From assembly GCA_039908525.1 (NCBI GenBank), contig JAMOAY010000007.1:1-64000 (forward strand): a DNA stretch of 64,000 nt, in the 5' to 3' direction. Positions within the stretch are counted from its first letter, which is position 1. Every line of letters starts with the position of its first letter. Under the pieces are notes generated by a model. It ran no database searches. It worked only from the letters and a program-made list of their open reading frames with translations, and was not told the origin of the DNA. Below are positions 1-8,891 of the stretch, in pieces. Both the position numbers and the translations under genes were made by a program. Source of the stretch: Magnetaquicoccus sp039908525 (GTDB lineage: Bacteria; Pseudomonadota; Magnetococcia; Magnetococcales; Magnetaquicoccaceae).

Positions 1-1180
1 TTGACGCGGGTGGGCAGCGTGACCGCTGCCAGCAGCCTCGGCGTGGTGGGTGACCTGGCCCTGACCGACTCCCTGACGGTGACCCTGACCGGTGCGGTCG
101 GCGTGACCGGCAACGCCACTCTGAACCGGGTGGTGGGCTCGGTGACCACCGGCAGCACTCTGGGTGTGACCGGCAATCTGGGCATCCACGGTGCCGGAGC
201 CATCACGTTGGCGGGTGCAGCCACCGTGGGTGGTCATGCCGTTTTGACCAACGTGGGTAACCTGACCGCGCAGACGGGGGTGACGGTGGGTGGCAACCTG
301 TCGGTGGCCACGGGTGGTTTTGTGGACTTCAAAGGTGCGGTGGCGACGGGGCAGGGGTTGAGTTTGAGCAGCGTCGGTACCGTCACCTGGGCGCAGGGGT
401 TGACGGTGGGCAACGGGCTCTCTCTGACCGATACCGGCACCGTTCTGCTGACCGGTGCAGCCAACGTGGCAAGGGGTGGGGCCACTTTGACGCGGGTGGG
501 CAGCGTGACCGCTGCCAGCAGCCTCGGCGTGGTGGGTGACTTGGCCCTGACCGACTCCTTGACGGTGACCCTGACCGGTGCGGTGGGTGTGACCGGTAAC
601 GCCACTCTGACCCGGGTGGTGGGCTCGGTGACCACCGGCAGCACTCTGGGTGTGACCGGCAACCTGGGCATCCACGGTGCCGGAGCCATCACGCTGGCGG
701 GTGCGGTGACGGTGGGCGGTCATGCCACCCTGACCCATGTCGGAAACCTGATCGCGCAGGCGGGGGTGACGGTGGGTGGCAACCTGTCGGTGGCCACGGG
801 TGGTTTTGTGGATTTCAAGGGTGCGGTGGCGACGGGGCAGGGGTTGAGTTTGAGCAGCGTGGGTACCGTCACCTGGGCGCAGGGGTTGACGGTGGGCAAC
901 GGCCTCTCTCTGACCGACACCGGCACGGTGGTATGGACCGGTGCGGCCCGTGTGACAGGGGGTGGCGCCACCCTGACCCGGGTGGGCAGCGTGACCGCTG
1001 CCAGCAGTCTCAGCGTGGTGGGTGGTTTGACCTTGACCGACTCCCTGGCGGTGACTCTGACCGGGGCGGTCAGCGTCGTCGGCGACGCCACCCTGACCCG
1101 GGTGGCGGGCGCGCTGACCACCGGCAGCACCCTGGGGGTCACCGGCAAGCTGGGTGTTCATGGCGCTGGCACCATCACCT
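1..1180 (+). repeat. 486-bp tandem repeats inside the giant surface protein gene
   Basis: A 486-bp (162-codon) unit starts at 1, recurs nearly identically at 487 and again at 973, where it decays after about 200 bp. Copies 1 and 2 differ at few, mostly silent, positions, suggesting recent duplication or ongoing gene conversion. The window edge cuts into this array, so more copies may lie upstream. Confidence 0.85.
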
Positions 1181-4100
1181 TGGCGGATACGGTCATGGTG
1201 GGCAGCCAAGCCACTTTGATGAACGTGGGTTCTGTGACGGTCCGTGCGGGTCTCTCCGTTGGCGATACGTTGAGCATCACACAAGCAGGCAGTTTGCGGG
1301 TTGCGGGGGCTGTGACGGTTGGCGGGGCGTTGGCCTTCACACAGGTGGGTAACGTGACCCTGGACAGCACGCTGGCCGTGGGGCGTGGTCTGGCCATCAC
1401 CGATGCCGGCAACCTGACCTTGACGGGAGCGGTCGATCTGCGGGAGAACGCGACCCTGTTGCGGGTGGGCGCACTCTCTGCGGGCAGCACCCTGACGGTC
1501 GCCGGGGATCTGCTCGTGAATACGGCGGGGAGCATCACTCTGGCGGGCACGGTGACCGTGGGAGGGGATACCGCTCTGCTGCGAGTGGGGTCTGTGACGG
1601 CCCGTGCGGAGACAAGGCTGGGCGGTGCGTTGACCGTTGGCACGGCGGGTGACATGAACTTTGTCGGAGCCATGACGGTCGGTACCACCGCAACCGTCGA
1701 CCGCGTTGGCCATGTGCAGTGGCAGCAGGCACTGACCGTCGCACGTGATCTGGCCATGACCGATGCCGGCACCCTGACCATGGCCGGGGATGTTGCCGTT
1801 CTGGGCCATGCGACCCTGTTGCGGGTCGGGGATGTGACCACGGCGCGCAGCCTGACGGTCAACCGGGATTTTTCGCTGCGCACGGTGGGTGTGGGCGTGG
1901 TGAATGATTTTCCGTCGGGTGCATTCCTGGCCATGGGTACGGTTGCGGTGGGGGGGCACGGCGCTCTCATCGACATCGGTCGTGTGACCGTGCGCGGGGA
2001 GATCGGTGTCGGCGCTTCGCTGGAGATCCGTGCAGTGCGTACGCTGCAGTTCGATGGAGAGATGACGGTCAGCGGCTCCCTGAGCGCCGATCATGTGGAG
2101 ACGGCGCGCTGGGAGCGTAATCTCCGTGTGGGTCAGGGGGTCTCCTTCACCGATCTGCGCCGGATGGCCATGATGGGCACGGTGGATATCGGGGGGGATG
2201 CCTTCCTGAGACAAGTACTGCTGGTGAATATGGAGAGCACCTTGAGGATGGGGGGTTCCCTGGTGATGAACAGCATGGATGCCATGACTGTGGTGGGCGC
2301 GGTGACGGTGGGCGGCAACGTCATGGTGACGGAATCTGGCGATTTGAACTTCAAGGCCGAGGCCACTCTGGGCGGCAAACTGACGATGAGTGCGCTGCAC
2401 ACCTTCCATGTGGGCGGGGCGCTGCAGGTGGCGGGTGCGACGGCCATCGACCATGTGGCCTCTCTCGGATGGGATCGGAGCGTGACCGTCCGCAGTGACC
2501 TGTTCATCGCCGATGTCGGTTCCTTGATCGTGGTCGGGGCGGCGGAGGTTACCGGGGATATGACCCTGGTGCGGGTGGGTGGCGTGACCGTAGGCAGCAC
2601 CCTGGCGGTGGGTCGGGATCTGACTCTGGACAGCATCGGCCAGGCCAGCATCACCGGCGCGATCACCGTCGGCCGGGGCCTCTACCTGGTGAATGTGGGA
2701 GAGTGGACAACCCAGTCAACGCTCACAGTGGGTGGCCATCTTTCTGCGACCCGCAGTGGCACTCTGGATTTCCGGGGGGATGTGGTCGCGGGTGGCACGG
2801 TGACCCTGGATCGTGTGGCGAGCGCCCTTTGGGAGAAGGGATTGACGGCAAAGGGTGGCCTGGTCATGGCCGATGTATCGACAGCGACCATGACCGGGGC
2901 CGTGGAGGTCACCGGCTCTGCCACACTGCAACGGGTGGGACAGTTGACCGTCGGCAGCACGCTGCAGGTCAGCGATGCCCTGGGCATGGACGGCGTGGGA
3001 CCGGTGCTTTTGAGCGGGTCGGTCACGGTAGGCGGTGGTGCCACGCTGGACAAAGTGAACCGTCTGACTGCCCTGGCCGGGGTGCAGGTGGGGGGCGCCA
3101 TGGCCATCCACCGCAGCGGGGATCTGGATTTCAGGGGTGACATGGTTGTGCAGGGGGCGTTGGCCTTTGCACAGGTGGGCGTCGTCAACTGGGGGCAGGG
3201 TTTGACGGTCGGTGGGGGCATGGCCATGAGCGATACCCTGCGTGTGACCCTGAACGGGGCCTCCCGGATCACCGGCCATGCTGCCCTTCTGCGGGTGGCG
3301 GGGTTGACGACGGCCGGCACTCTGGGGGTGACGGGGGATCTCTCATTGGAAAATGTGGGTACCGTATCCCCGCTTGGCGTGGTGGCAGGTACGGTCACCC
3401 TGGGGGGCGACGTGACGGTGGGTGGTCAGAGCTTGATGCTCCACACGGGCCATGTGCTGGCCCGTGGAAAATTCTCGGTTGGCGGCGATTGGAGCGTTAC
3501 CACCGAAGGGGATCTGTCGCTTGTCGGAGCGGTGACCGTGGGGGGGGGCGTGCGTGCGGAACATCTGGGCAACGTGACCTGGGGATCCTCCCTGACCGTG
3601 GGCAAGTACCTGGCCCTGACCGATGCCCAGGCCGTGACCTTGACCGGGGTGGGCAGCATCACCGGCGACATGACCCTGTCCCAGGTGGGCACGGTATCAA
3701 CCGCTGATCTGGGCGTGGGGGGCCAACTTCTTCTGAGCAACACCCAGGGGGTGACGCTGGCGGGGACTGCCTCGGTGGCTGGCGATGCCCGCTTCACCCA
3801 GATCGGCGATCTCAAGACGGCTGCCCTGGCGGTGGGTGGTCAGCTGATGGTGGAAACGGTGGGAAGATCGGCACAGGGCTCGCTCCTGGTGGAGGGGCCC
3901 CTCCATGTCGGGGGCGCCCTGTCCGTTGTGGGTGCCGGCCCTGTCACGGTGCGTGGTACGACCCATGTGGGCGGGGGCTGGAGCATGGCGACGGTGGGTG
4001 AACTGGCGTTTGCCGGTGCCGCAGAGATCGGTGGTCCAGCGAGTTTTGACCATACGGGGAATGTGCGCTGGGGGAGCAGCCTGAGCGTGGGAAAAACCCT

Positions 4101-7100
4101 TTCACTGACCGAGACACAGGGGGTGACGGCGCTGGGTGCGGTCGGCGTGGGTGGCGACATGTCGTTGACCAGGGTGGGTGAGGTAACGGCGGGCAGCACG
4201 TTGGTGGTGGCGGGTCGACTCTCCCTGACCGATGCGTCCGGCGCGACCGTTGAAGGTGTGGCCCGTGTGGGTGGCGACCTGCACATGACACGGGTGGAAA
4301 AGGCGTTGCTTGGCAGCAACCTGGAGGTGACGGGCCAACTCGCGTTAACCGATGTACAAACGGTGCGTTTGAGCGGTGCAACGGTGGTGCAGGGCAGCGC
4401 GAATATCATTCAGATTGGGCATTTGGCCGCCAGCAACAGCCTGACGCTGGCCCGGGATCTGGCGTTGACCGATGTGCAAAAGGCAGATCTGGCCGGGGCG
4501 GTCTCGGTGGGCGGTACGGCGACACTGACGCGGGTGGGAAACCTGACTGCGGGCGCTCTTCTGTCGGTAGCCCGGGATCTGGCGTTGACCGATGTGCAGG
4601 GGGTGGAACTGACCGGGGCGGTCTCGGTGGGCGGTACGGCGACGATGGTGCGGATAGGGAGCCTGACGGCGGGCGCTCTTCTGTCGGTGGCCCGGGATCT
4701 GGCATTGACCGATGTGCAAAAGGCGGATCTGGCCGGGGCAGTCTCGGTGGGCGGTGCGGCGACGCTGACGCGGGTAGAGAGCCTGACCATGGGTGACAGC
4801 CTGACGGTGGCCCGGGATCTGGCGTTGACCGATGTGCAAAAGGCGGATCTGGTCGGGGCGATTTCTGTAGGCGGTACAGCGACGATGGTGCGGGTGGGGA
4901 ACCTGGCGACCGGCAACGGCCTGACGGTGGCCAAGGATCTGGCGTTGACCGATCTGCAGGGAGTGGCACTGATCGGGGCAACCTCGGTGGGTGGTACGGC
5001 GATGCTGCTGAGGGTGGGGAATATGTCGGTCGGCGGCAGTCTGACGGTGGACGGGAACTGGGCGTTGACCGATGTGCAGAGGGTGAACGTTGCCGGGACC
5101 ACCTCGGTGGGTGGCGCGGCGACGTTGGCACGGGTAGGTCATCTGGCGATGGACAACACCCTGACCGTGGCCAAGGATCTCGCGTGGATCGGTATGCAGT
5201 CGGTAAACCTCAAAGGGTTGCTTGTGAACGGGGCACTGGCGGTGAATGGTGTGGGGAGTGTCGGGTTGGCCGGCGGGATGAGCGTGGCGGGTCAGGCCTA
5301 TCTGGTGGATGTGGGAGAGTGGACGGTGGGTGACACGATGGCGGTGGGGCGTGACCTGACGATCACCACATCAGGCCCCCTGCGTGTGGTGGGCAAGGGG
5401 GTGGTCGGTGGGGCCTTGACCATGGAGCAGGTGGGCAACCTGTCCGTGGGGGGGGAGCTCCGCGTGGCGGAGGGCATGCGCGTGCAACAGGCCGGGAGCA
5501 TGGATCTGCAGGGTCTGCATGTGGGAGGTGGTGTGCTCATGGGCATGATCGCCGATCTGGTGGCACGCGCTCCTGTACAGGTGGAGGGGGGCAGCTTTCA
5601 GGTCTCCTCTGCGGCCCATGCGGAGTTCCGGGGGGCTGTGACCGTTCGGGATGCCGTGCAATGGCAGGGTACGGGTGCGCTTCGATTCGGTGGAGATCTC
5701 TCCGCCAATGGGGTGCAGGTGGTGACTCCACATGGTTTGCAGGTGGATGCGGCCCTCCATTCCCGGCAACAGGGGTTGAACATCCAGGCCGAGGAGGTGG
5801 ATTTCCTGGGCGGGTCCGGCAGCGTGACCGGGACGGGTGTGCTCCGTGTGGCGTCCATGGCGGGCACAACCGCCATCCGCATCGGTTCTCCCGTCGACCT
5901 GACCAGCGTCGATCTGGATCTGTCGGACCAGGATCTGGCGGCGTTGGCTACCGACTTCACCCGGATGGAGATCGTCTCTGCCCAGGGTGGCACGGCCGAA
6001 GTAGAGCTTGGTTCTGCCGAAATCCCCCTGGATACCTGGATCCACGGGCCGGAGATTCGGGTCAGCGACCGGGTAGGCATGAGTCGGGATCTCACCCTGG
6101 AGGCCGATGGCCTGCTGCGGTTGGATGCGGGCATGGCGACGCGGAGCGGTGCGCATGGGGATCTCATTCTGCGGGCCGGCACGGGGTTTGAGCAGACGGT
6201 GGGCATGGTGGAGAACAGCGCCGGCACGGTGGAGATCCAGGTCGCCAGGGGCGCCTTGACCATGGCGGATGGCACCCGGGTTTGGGGACGGGATCCGGTG
6301 ACACTGGAGGCCGATACCGTCACGCTTTCCCAGGTGGGCAGCGACAGTACGGTGCGTGTGTTGGCCCGTTCCGGTGGAATCCTGGATGGCAGCCAGAATG
6401 AGGCGGCCAATGTTCATGCCAGCCAGGCCGTGTTGCGGGCAACCGGTGGCATGGGTGGTGTGTCGGCGACCGATATCGACCTGGAGGTCTCCAGTCTGGA
6501 AGCCAGCAACCGTGGAACGGGTTCCCTGGTGGTGGAAAACCAGGGCGCCCTGCAGGGCGCGGGCAGCGGAATACACAATGACAGCGGTTCCGTGGGCATG
6601 GTGGTGCATGGTGACTTGCTGATCAATACACCGATGACCAGCCAGCACGGGGTTCTGCATGTGGCCGCCGACGGGAATGTGCAGATGCAGGCCAGCTTGT
6701 CCGCTTCCGGTCATGTCACCCTGGAGTCCGGGGGGGATCTGCACCAATCGGCGGAGCTCCAGACCGGGACGGGGGATGCCTGGGTGGCGGCGACAGGCTC
6801 TGTATACATGGGAGATGGTGCGGGTACCGTGGCCTCGTCGGGTGGATCGATTCGGGTGGAGGCCGGGGGAGACCTGCAACTGACGGGCATCGCCACGACC
6901 GGTGACGTGGCGGTGGTGGCAAAAACCGGCAGCATCCTGGAGGGTGGCGGGTCGGGTCTGGAGATCAAGGCGGACCAGGTCTCTCTGCGGGCGGCGGTTG
7001 GTCTCGGTACGGCGACCGATCCCCTCCAACTGCAGAGCCATGGTTTGTCGATGAAAACCGGGGCCGATGGTCTGCATGTGACGGAGGCGGATGATCTGTT

Positions 7101-8547
7101 CCTGACCGGTACCTCGGTTGCCACGCAGCGCGTAACAGCAGATCTGACCTCGGAGAGTTGGACCGAGACCGCTTCCAGTCGTGTAACGACCACCGGCAGC
7201 GTTGATCTGGCCGTGGATGGTCGCATGGTGATGGGTGGAGGTTCACACCTGGAGGCGGGCCAACGGGTTGATATCGTCGCCACGGGCACCATCTCTCTGA
7301 CCCGGATCGTTGGTGGCGAGGAGATCCACCTGGATGGCCTCTCCATGACGGACAACACCACCGACGAAGAGGCCAACGTGATCACCACGGGACAGCTCAC
7401 CCTGGTCACCGAGGGGAGTATGGGCGGCAAGGGGGAGCAGGATATTGACCTGGATGTGACCGATGTGGCCATCCACAAGGAGGGCAGCGGTGAGGTTCAC
7501 CTGGAGGATAGGAGTGGCCTGGTGGTCACCGACCTGCATGTCAACAGCGAGGGGAGCGGGCTTGATCGGTTGACGAGTGTGTTGGATGTGCGGGTGGAAC
7601 AGGGCGGCTTGAGCAGCCTGGGTACCCTCCAGCTGCAGTCCCAGTTCATTGTCCTGGATGCGCAGGGGACCGATCTGACGGACTATTCCACAGGCTATCT
7701 GGTGCGTCAACTCAGTGGCAATGATGCCTCGCTTCTGGCTGCGGCGGTCGAGTCGGTGACCCAGACCACGGAGAGTGTGCACAACGCCCAGATCGGCAAT
7801 GAACGGTTGTCTGACAATGCCCGGGTGGATGTGATTTTTGCCAACTCCACACTCAACGCACTGGACAATACCAGCAACCTGATGACCCATGAAATTTTTG
7901 CCAGCGCCTCGAACCATGGCAGCATGAGCGGCACGACCGTCCACGACACGCTCTCCAGTACGCTGGTGACCATCGTGCAGAGTGGTGGTGCCAGCGGGCA
8001 GAGTTCCGGTTCGATGACGGTGGTGAATGGCGCCACCGGTGGTGGTGTGGTGGAGCAGACCACCACCATGACCCGTCTCGTCCACGCCCTGGGTACGGGC
8101 AGTGATGCGAACAACATTGTGATGAGCAACCCTCTCATCCAGACCGCAGGCACAGGCAGTGACACGGGCAGTCCCCCCATCCTCACACCCCTCACCCAGA
8201 GCACCGGGGTGGGTCATGGGGTGAGCGCCGCGAACAGCGGATCGGGCAACCGCGACAAACCGGCCGCCTCGACCCCGTCGGTGTTCAATGCCGGCAGCAG
8301 CGGTGGCCATACAACCCAGCCCAGTGTCATGGATGTGCGCATTCAGGGTGTACAGACCCAGGTGTCACAGGCCACTCTGAACCGGGTGAGTGATGTGGTC
8401 TCCTCGGTTCTGGCCACCCGGGGAGGAGCCACCCTGCAGGAGGTGTATGCCGCATACCAGAGTGGTGTGGGGGATGATCAGGGGATGACCCAGGAGGAGT
8501 TTGCCAACCTGCTGAGTGCGTTGGGATTGGGTGGCATGTTGCAGTAA
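1..8547 (+). CDS. Giant repetitive haemagglutinin-like surface protein (5' end outside window)
   Basis: The reading frame is open from the first base, so the N-terminus, including any export signal, lies upstream; 2848 residues are visible. Residues 1-1900 consist of short alternating beta-strand rungs rich in V, G, T, L and A (recurring VGG, LTG and LRVG patterns), as in parallel beta-helix adhesins of the filamentous-haemagglutinin type. Residues 1900-2560 are a more diverse beta-rich stretch, followed by a G/S/T-rich, low-complexity tail of about 280 residues. No enzymatic domain, cysteine pair or sortase-like anchor is visible. It is followed after 15 nt by a small gene and then a full set of HlyD/TolC-type export genes, with no TpsB-type transporter, so I infer that it is the cargo of that apparatus. 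The function is probably adhesion or surface coating. Family assignment rests on repeat style only. Confidence 0.8.
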   Translation: MTRVGSVTAASSLGVVGDLALTDSLTVTLTGAVGVTGNATLNRVVGSVTTGSTLGVTGNLGIHGAGAITLAGAATVGGHAVLTNVGNLTAQTGVTVGGNLSVATGGFVDFKGAVATGQGLSLSSVGTVTWAQGLTVGNGLSLTDTGTVLLTGAANVARGGATLTRVGSVTAASSLGVVGDLALTDSLTVTLTGAVGVTGNATLTRVVGSVTTGSTLGVTGNLGIHGAGAITLAGAVTVGGHATLTHVGNLIAQAGVTVGGNLSVATGGFVDFKGAVATGQGLSLSSVGTVTWAQGLTVGNGLSLTDTGTVVWTGAARVTGGGATLTRVGSVTAASSLSVVGGLTLTDSLAVTLTGAVSVVGDATLTRVAGALTTGSTLGVTGKLGVHGAGTITLADTVMVGSQATLMNVGSVTVRAGLSVGDTLSITQAGSLRVAGAVTVGGALAFTQVGNVTLDSTLAVGRGLAITDAGNLTLTGAVDLRENATLLRVGALSAGSTLTVAGDLLVNTAGSITLAGTVTVGGDTALLRVGSVTARAETRLGGALTVGTAGDMNFVGAMTVGTTATVDRVGHVQWQQALTVARDLAMTDAGTLTMAGDVAVLGHATLLRVGDVTTARSLTVNRDFSLRTVGVGVVNDFPSGAFLAMGTVAVGGHGALIDIGRVTVRGEIGVGASLEIRAVRTLQFDGEMTVSGSLSADHVETARWERNLRVGQGVSFTDLRRMAMMGTVDIGGDAFLRQVLLVNMESTLRMGGSLVMNSMDAMTVVGAVTVGGNVMVTESGDLNFKAEATLGGKLTMSALHTFHVGGALQVAGATAIDHVASLGWDRSVTVRSDLFIADVGSLIVVGAAEVTGDMTLVRVGGVTVGSTLAVGRDLTLDSIGQASITGAITVGRGLYLVNVGEWTTQSTLTVGGHLSATRSGTLDFRGDVVAGGTVTLDRVASALWEKGLTAKGGLVMADVSTATMTGAVEVTGSATLQRVGQLTVGSTLQVSDALGMDGVGPVLLSGSVTVGGGATLDKVNRLTALAGVQVGGAMAIHRSGDLDFRGDMVVQGALAFAQVGVVNWGQGLTVGGGMAMSDTLRVTLNGASRITGHAALLRVAGLTTAGTLGVTGDLSLENVGTVSPLGVVAGTVTLGGDVTVGGQSLMLHTGHVLARGKFSVGGDWSVTTEGDLSLVGAVTVGGGVRAEHLGNVTWGSSLTVGKYLALTDAQAVTLTGVGSITGDMTLSQVGTVSTADLGVGGQLLLSNTQGVTLAGTASVAGDARFTQIGDLKTAALAVGGQLMVETVGRSAQGSLLVEGPLHVGGALSVVGAGPVTVRGTTHVGGGWSMATVGELAFAGAAEIGGPASFDHTGNVRWGSSLSVGKTLSLTETQGVTALGAVGVGGDMSLTRVGEVTAGSTLVVAGRLSLTDASGATVEGVARVGGDLHMTRVEKALLGSNLEVTGQLALTDVQTVRLSGATVVQGSANIIQIGHLAASNSLTLARDLALTDVQKADLAGAVSVGGTATLTRVGNLTAGALLSVARDLALTDVQGVELTGAVSVGGTATMVRIGSLTAGALLSVARDLALTDVQKADLAGAVSVGGAATLTRVESLTMGDSLTVARDLALTDVQKADLVGAISVGGTATMVRVGNLATGNGLTVAKDLALTDLQGVALIGATSVGGTAMLLRVGNMSVGGSLTVDGNWALTDVQRVNVAGTTSVGGAATLARVGHLAMDNTLTVAKDLAWIGMQSVNLKGLLVNGALAVNGVGSVGLAGGMSVAGQAYLVDVGEWTVGDTMAVGRDLTITTSGPLRVVGKGVVGGALTMEQVGNLSVGGELRVAEGMRVQQAGSMDLQGLHVGGGVLMGMIADLVARAPVQVEGGSFQVSSAAHAEFRGAVTVRDAVQWQGTGALRFGGDLSANGVQVVTPHGLQVDAALHSRQQGLNIQAEEVDFLGGSGSVTGTGVLRVASMAGTTAIRIGSPVDLTSVDLDLSDQDLAALATDFTRMEIVSAQGGTAEVELGSAEIPLDTWIHGPEIRVSDRVGMSRDLTLEADGLLRLDAGMATRSGAHGDLILRAGTGFEQTVGMVENSAGTVEIQVARGALTMADGTRVWGRDPVTLEADTVTLSQVGSDSTVRVLARSGGILDGSQNEAANVHASQAVLRATGGMGGVSATDIDLEVSSLEASNRGTGSLVVENQGALQGAGSGIHNDSGSVGMVVHGDLLINTPMTSQHGVLHVAADGNVQMQASLSASGHVTLESGGDLHQSAELQTGTGDAWVAATGSVYMGDGAGTVASSGGSIRVEAGGDLQLTGIATTGDVAVVAKTGSILEGGGSGLEIKADQVSLRAAVGLGTATDPLQLQSHGLSMKTGADGLHVTEADDLFLTGTSVATQRVTADLTSESWTETASSRVTTTGSVDLAVDGRMVMGGGSHLEAGQRVDIVATGTISLTRIVGGEEIHLDGLSMTDNTTDEEANVITTGQLTLVTEGSMGGKGEQDIDLDVTDVAIHKEGSGEVHLEDRSGLVVTDLHVNSEGSGLDRLTSVLDVRVEQGGLSSLGTLQLQSQFIVLDAQGTDLTDYSTGYLVRQLSGNDASLLAAAVESVTQTTESVHNAQIGNERLSDNARVDVIFANSTLNALDNTSNLMTHEIFASASNHGSMSGTTVHDTLSSTLVTIVQSGGASGQSSGSMTVVNGATGGGVVEQTTTMTRLVHALGTGSDANNIVMSNPLIQTAGTGSDTGSPPILTPLTQSTGVGHGVSAANSGSGNRDKPAASTPSVFNAGSSGGHTTQPSVMDVRIQGVQTQVSQATLNRVSDVVSSVLATRGGATLQEVYAAYQSGVGDDQGMTQEEFANLLSALGLGGMLQ
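4321..5280 (+). repeat. 120-bp tandem repeats inside the giant surface protein gene
   Basis: A 40-codon unit begins at 4441, 4561, 4681, 4801, 4921 and 5041, with diverged edge copies at 4321 and 5161. Each contains a variant of the phrase ARDLALTDVQ followed by a GAVSVGGTATL-like rung. The exact 120-bp phase shows block duplication of two beta-helix rungs. Confidence 0.85.
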
Positions 8548-8562
8548 GAGGAACAGAGCACG

Positions 8563-8862
8563 ATGAAGAATGGGTATGTTTACGTGGATGGGGTGGGCCA
8601 CATCTCGCTGCTCAATGGCATGGTGCGCATCGAGTTCGTGGTGGCCTCCGCCTCCCTGCGGGATGAAGCGGGCAAAAGTGTCCTGGAACCGCTGCAGACG
8701 CTGATCATGACCCCGCAGGGTTTTACGCAGATCTTTGGCAACATGGAAAAGATGATGCAGCGCATGGTGGAGTCGGGCATGGTGGTGGACCCGGCCAGCG
8801 AGCGGCGGGCGGGTCCGGCCCGCAACCGGGCCTCTTTTGTCTCGGGTACACCGGGAGAATGA
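8563..8862 (+). CDS. Small protein of the export cassette, paralogue of 17666-17944
   Basis: A 99-residue protein with no signal peptide or membrane segment. It starts at an ATG behind an AAGAGGA ribosome binding site, 15 nt after the giant surface protein gene. Residues 6-70 match the second small protein of this operon (17666-17944): both have Y-V-(D/E)-G-(I/V)-G-x-I-S, then GMVR, a variable loop, then a (T/S)xxGF helix and a final (D/Q)-(K/R)-(L/M)-V-E-(S/A)-G motif. I do not recognise the family with certainty; the layout loosely recalls small DUF3467-like proteins. Because two copies bracket the export genes, a chaperone, adaptor or regulatory role for the cargo is plausible, but this is inference. 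Confidence 0.75.
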   Translation: MKNGYVYVDGVGHISLLNGMVRIEFVVASASLRDEAGKSVLEPLQTLIMTPQGFTQIFGNMEKMMQRMVESGMVVDPASERRAGPARNRASFVSGTPGE

Positions 8863-8891
8863 GACGCGCCATCAACCGAATGGTGGTGTGA

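Noticed and set aside
1..1180. Rolling insertion or CRISPR-like repeats at the window start
   Set aside because: The repeats are in coding phase and encode beta-helix rungs of one protein.
5371..7077. A 568-codon minus-strand frame inside the giant surface protein gene
   Set aside because: Composition is that of an antisense shadow of beta-repeat codons; no start signal or domain.
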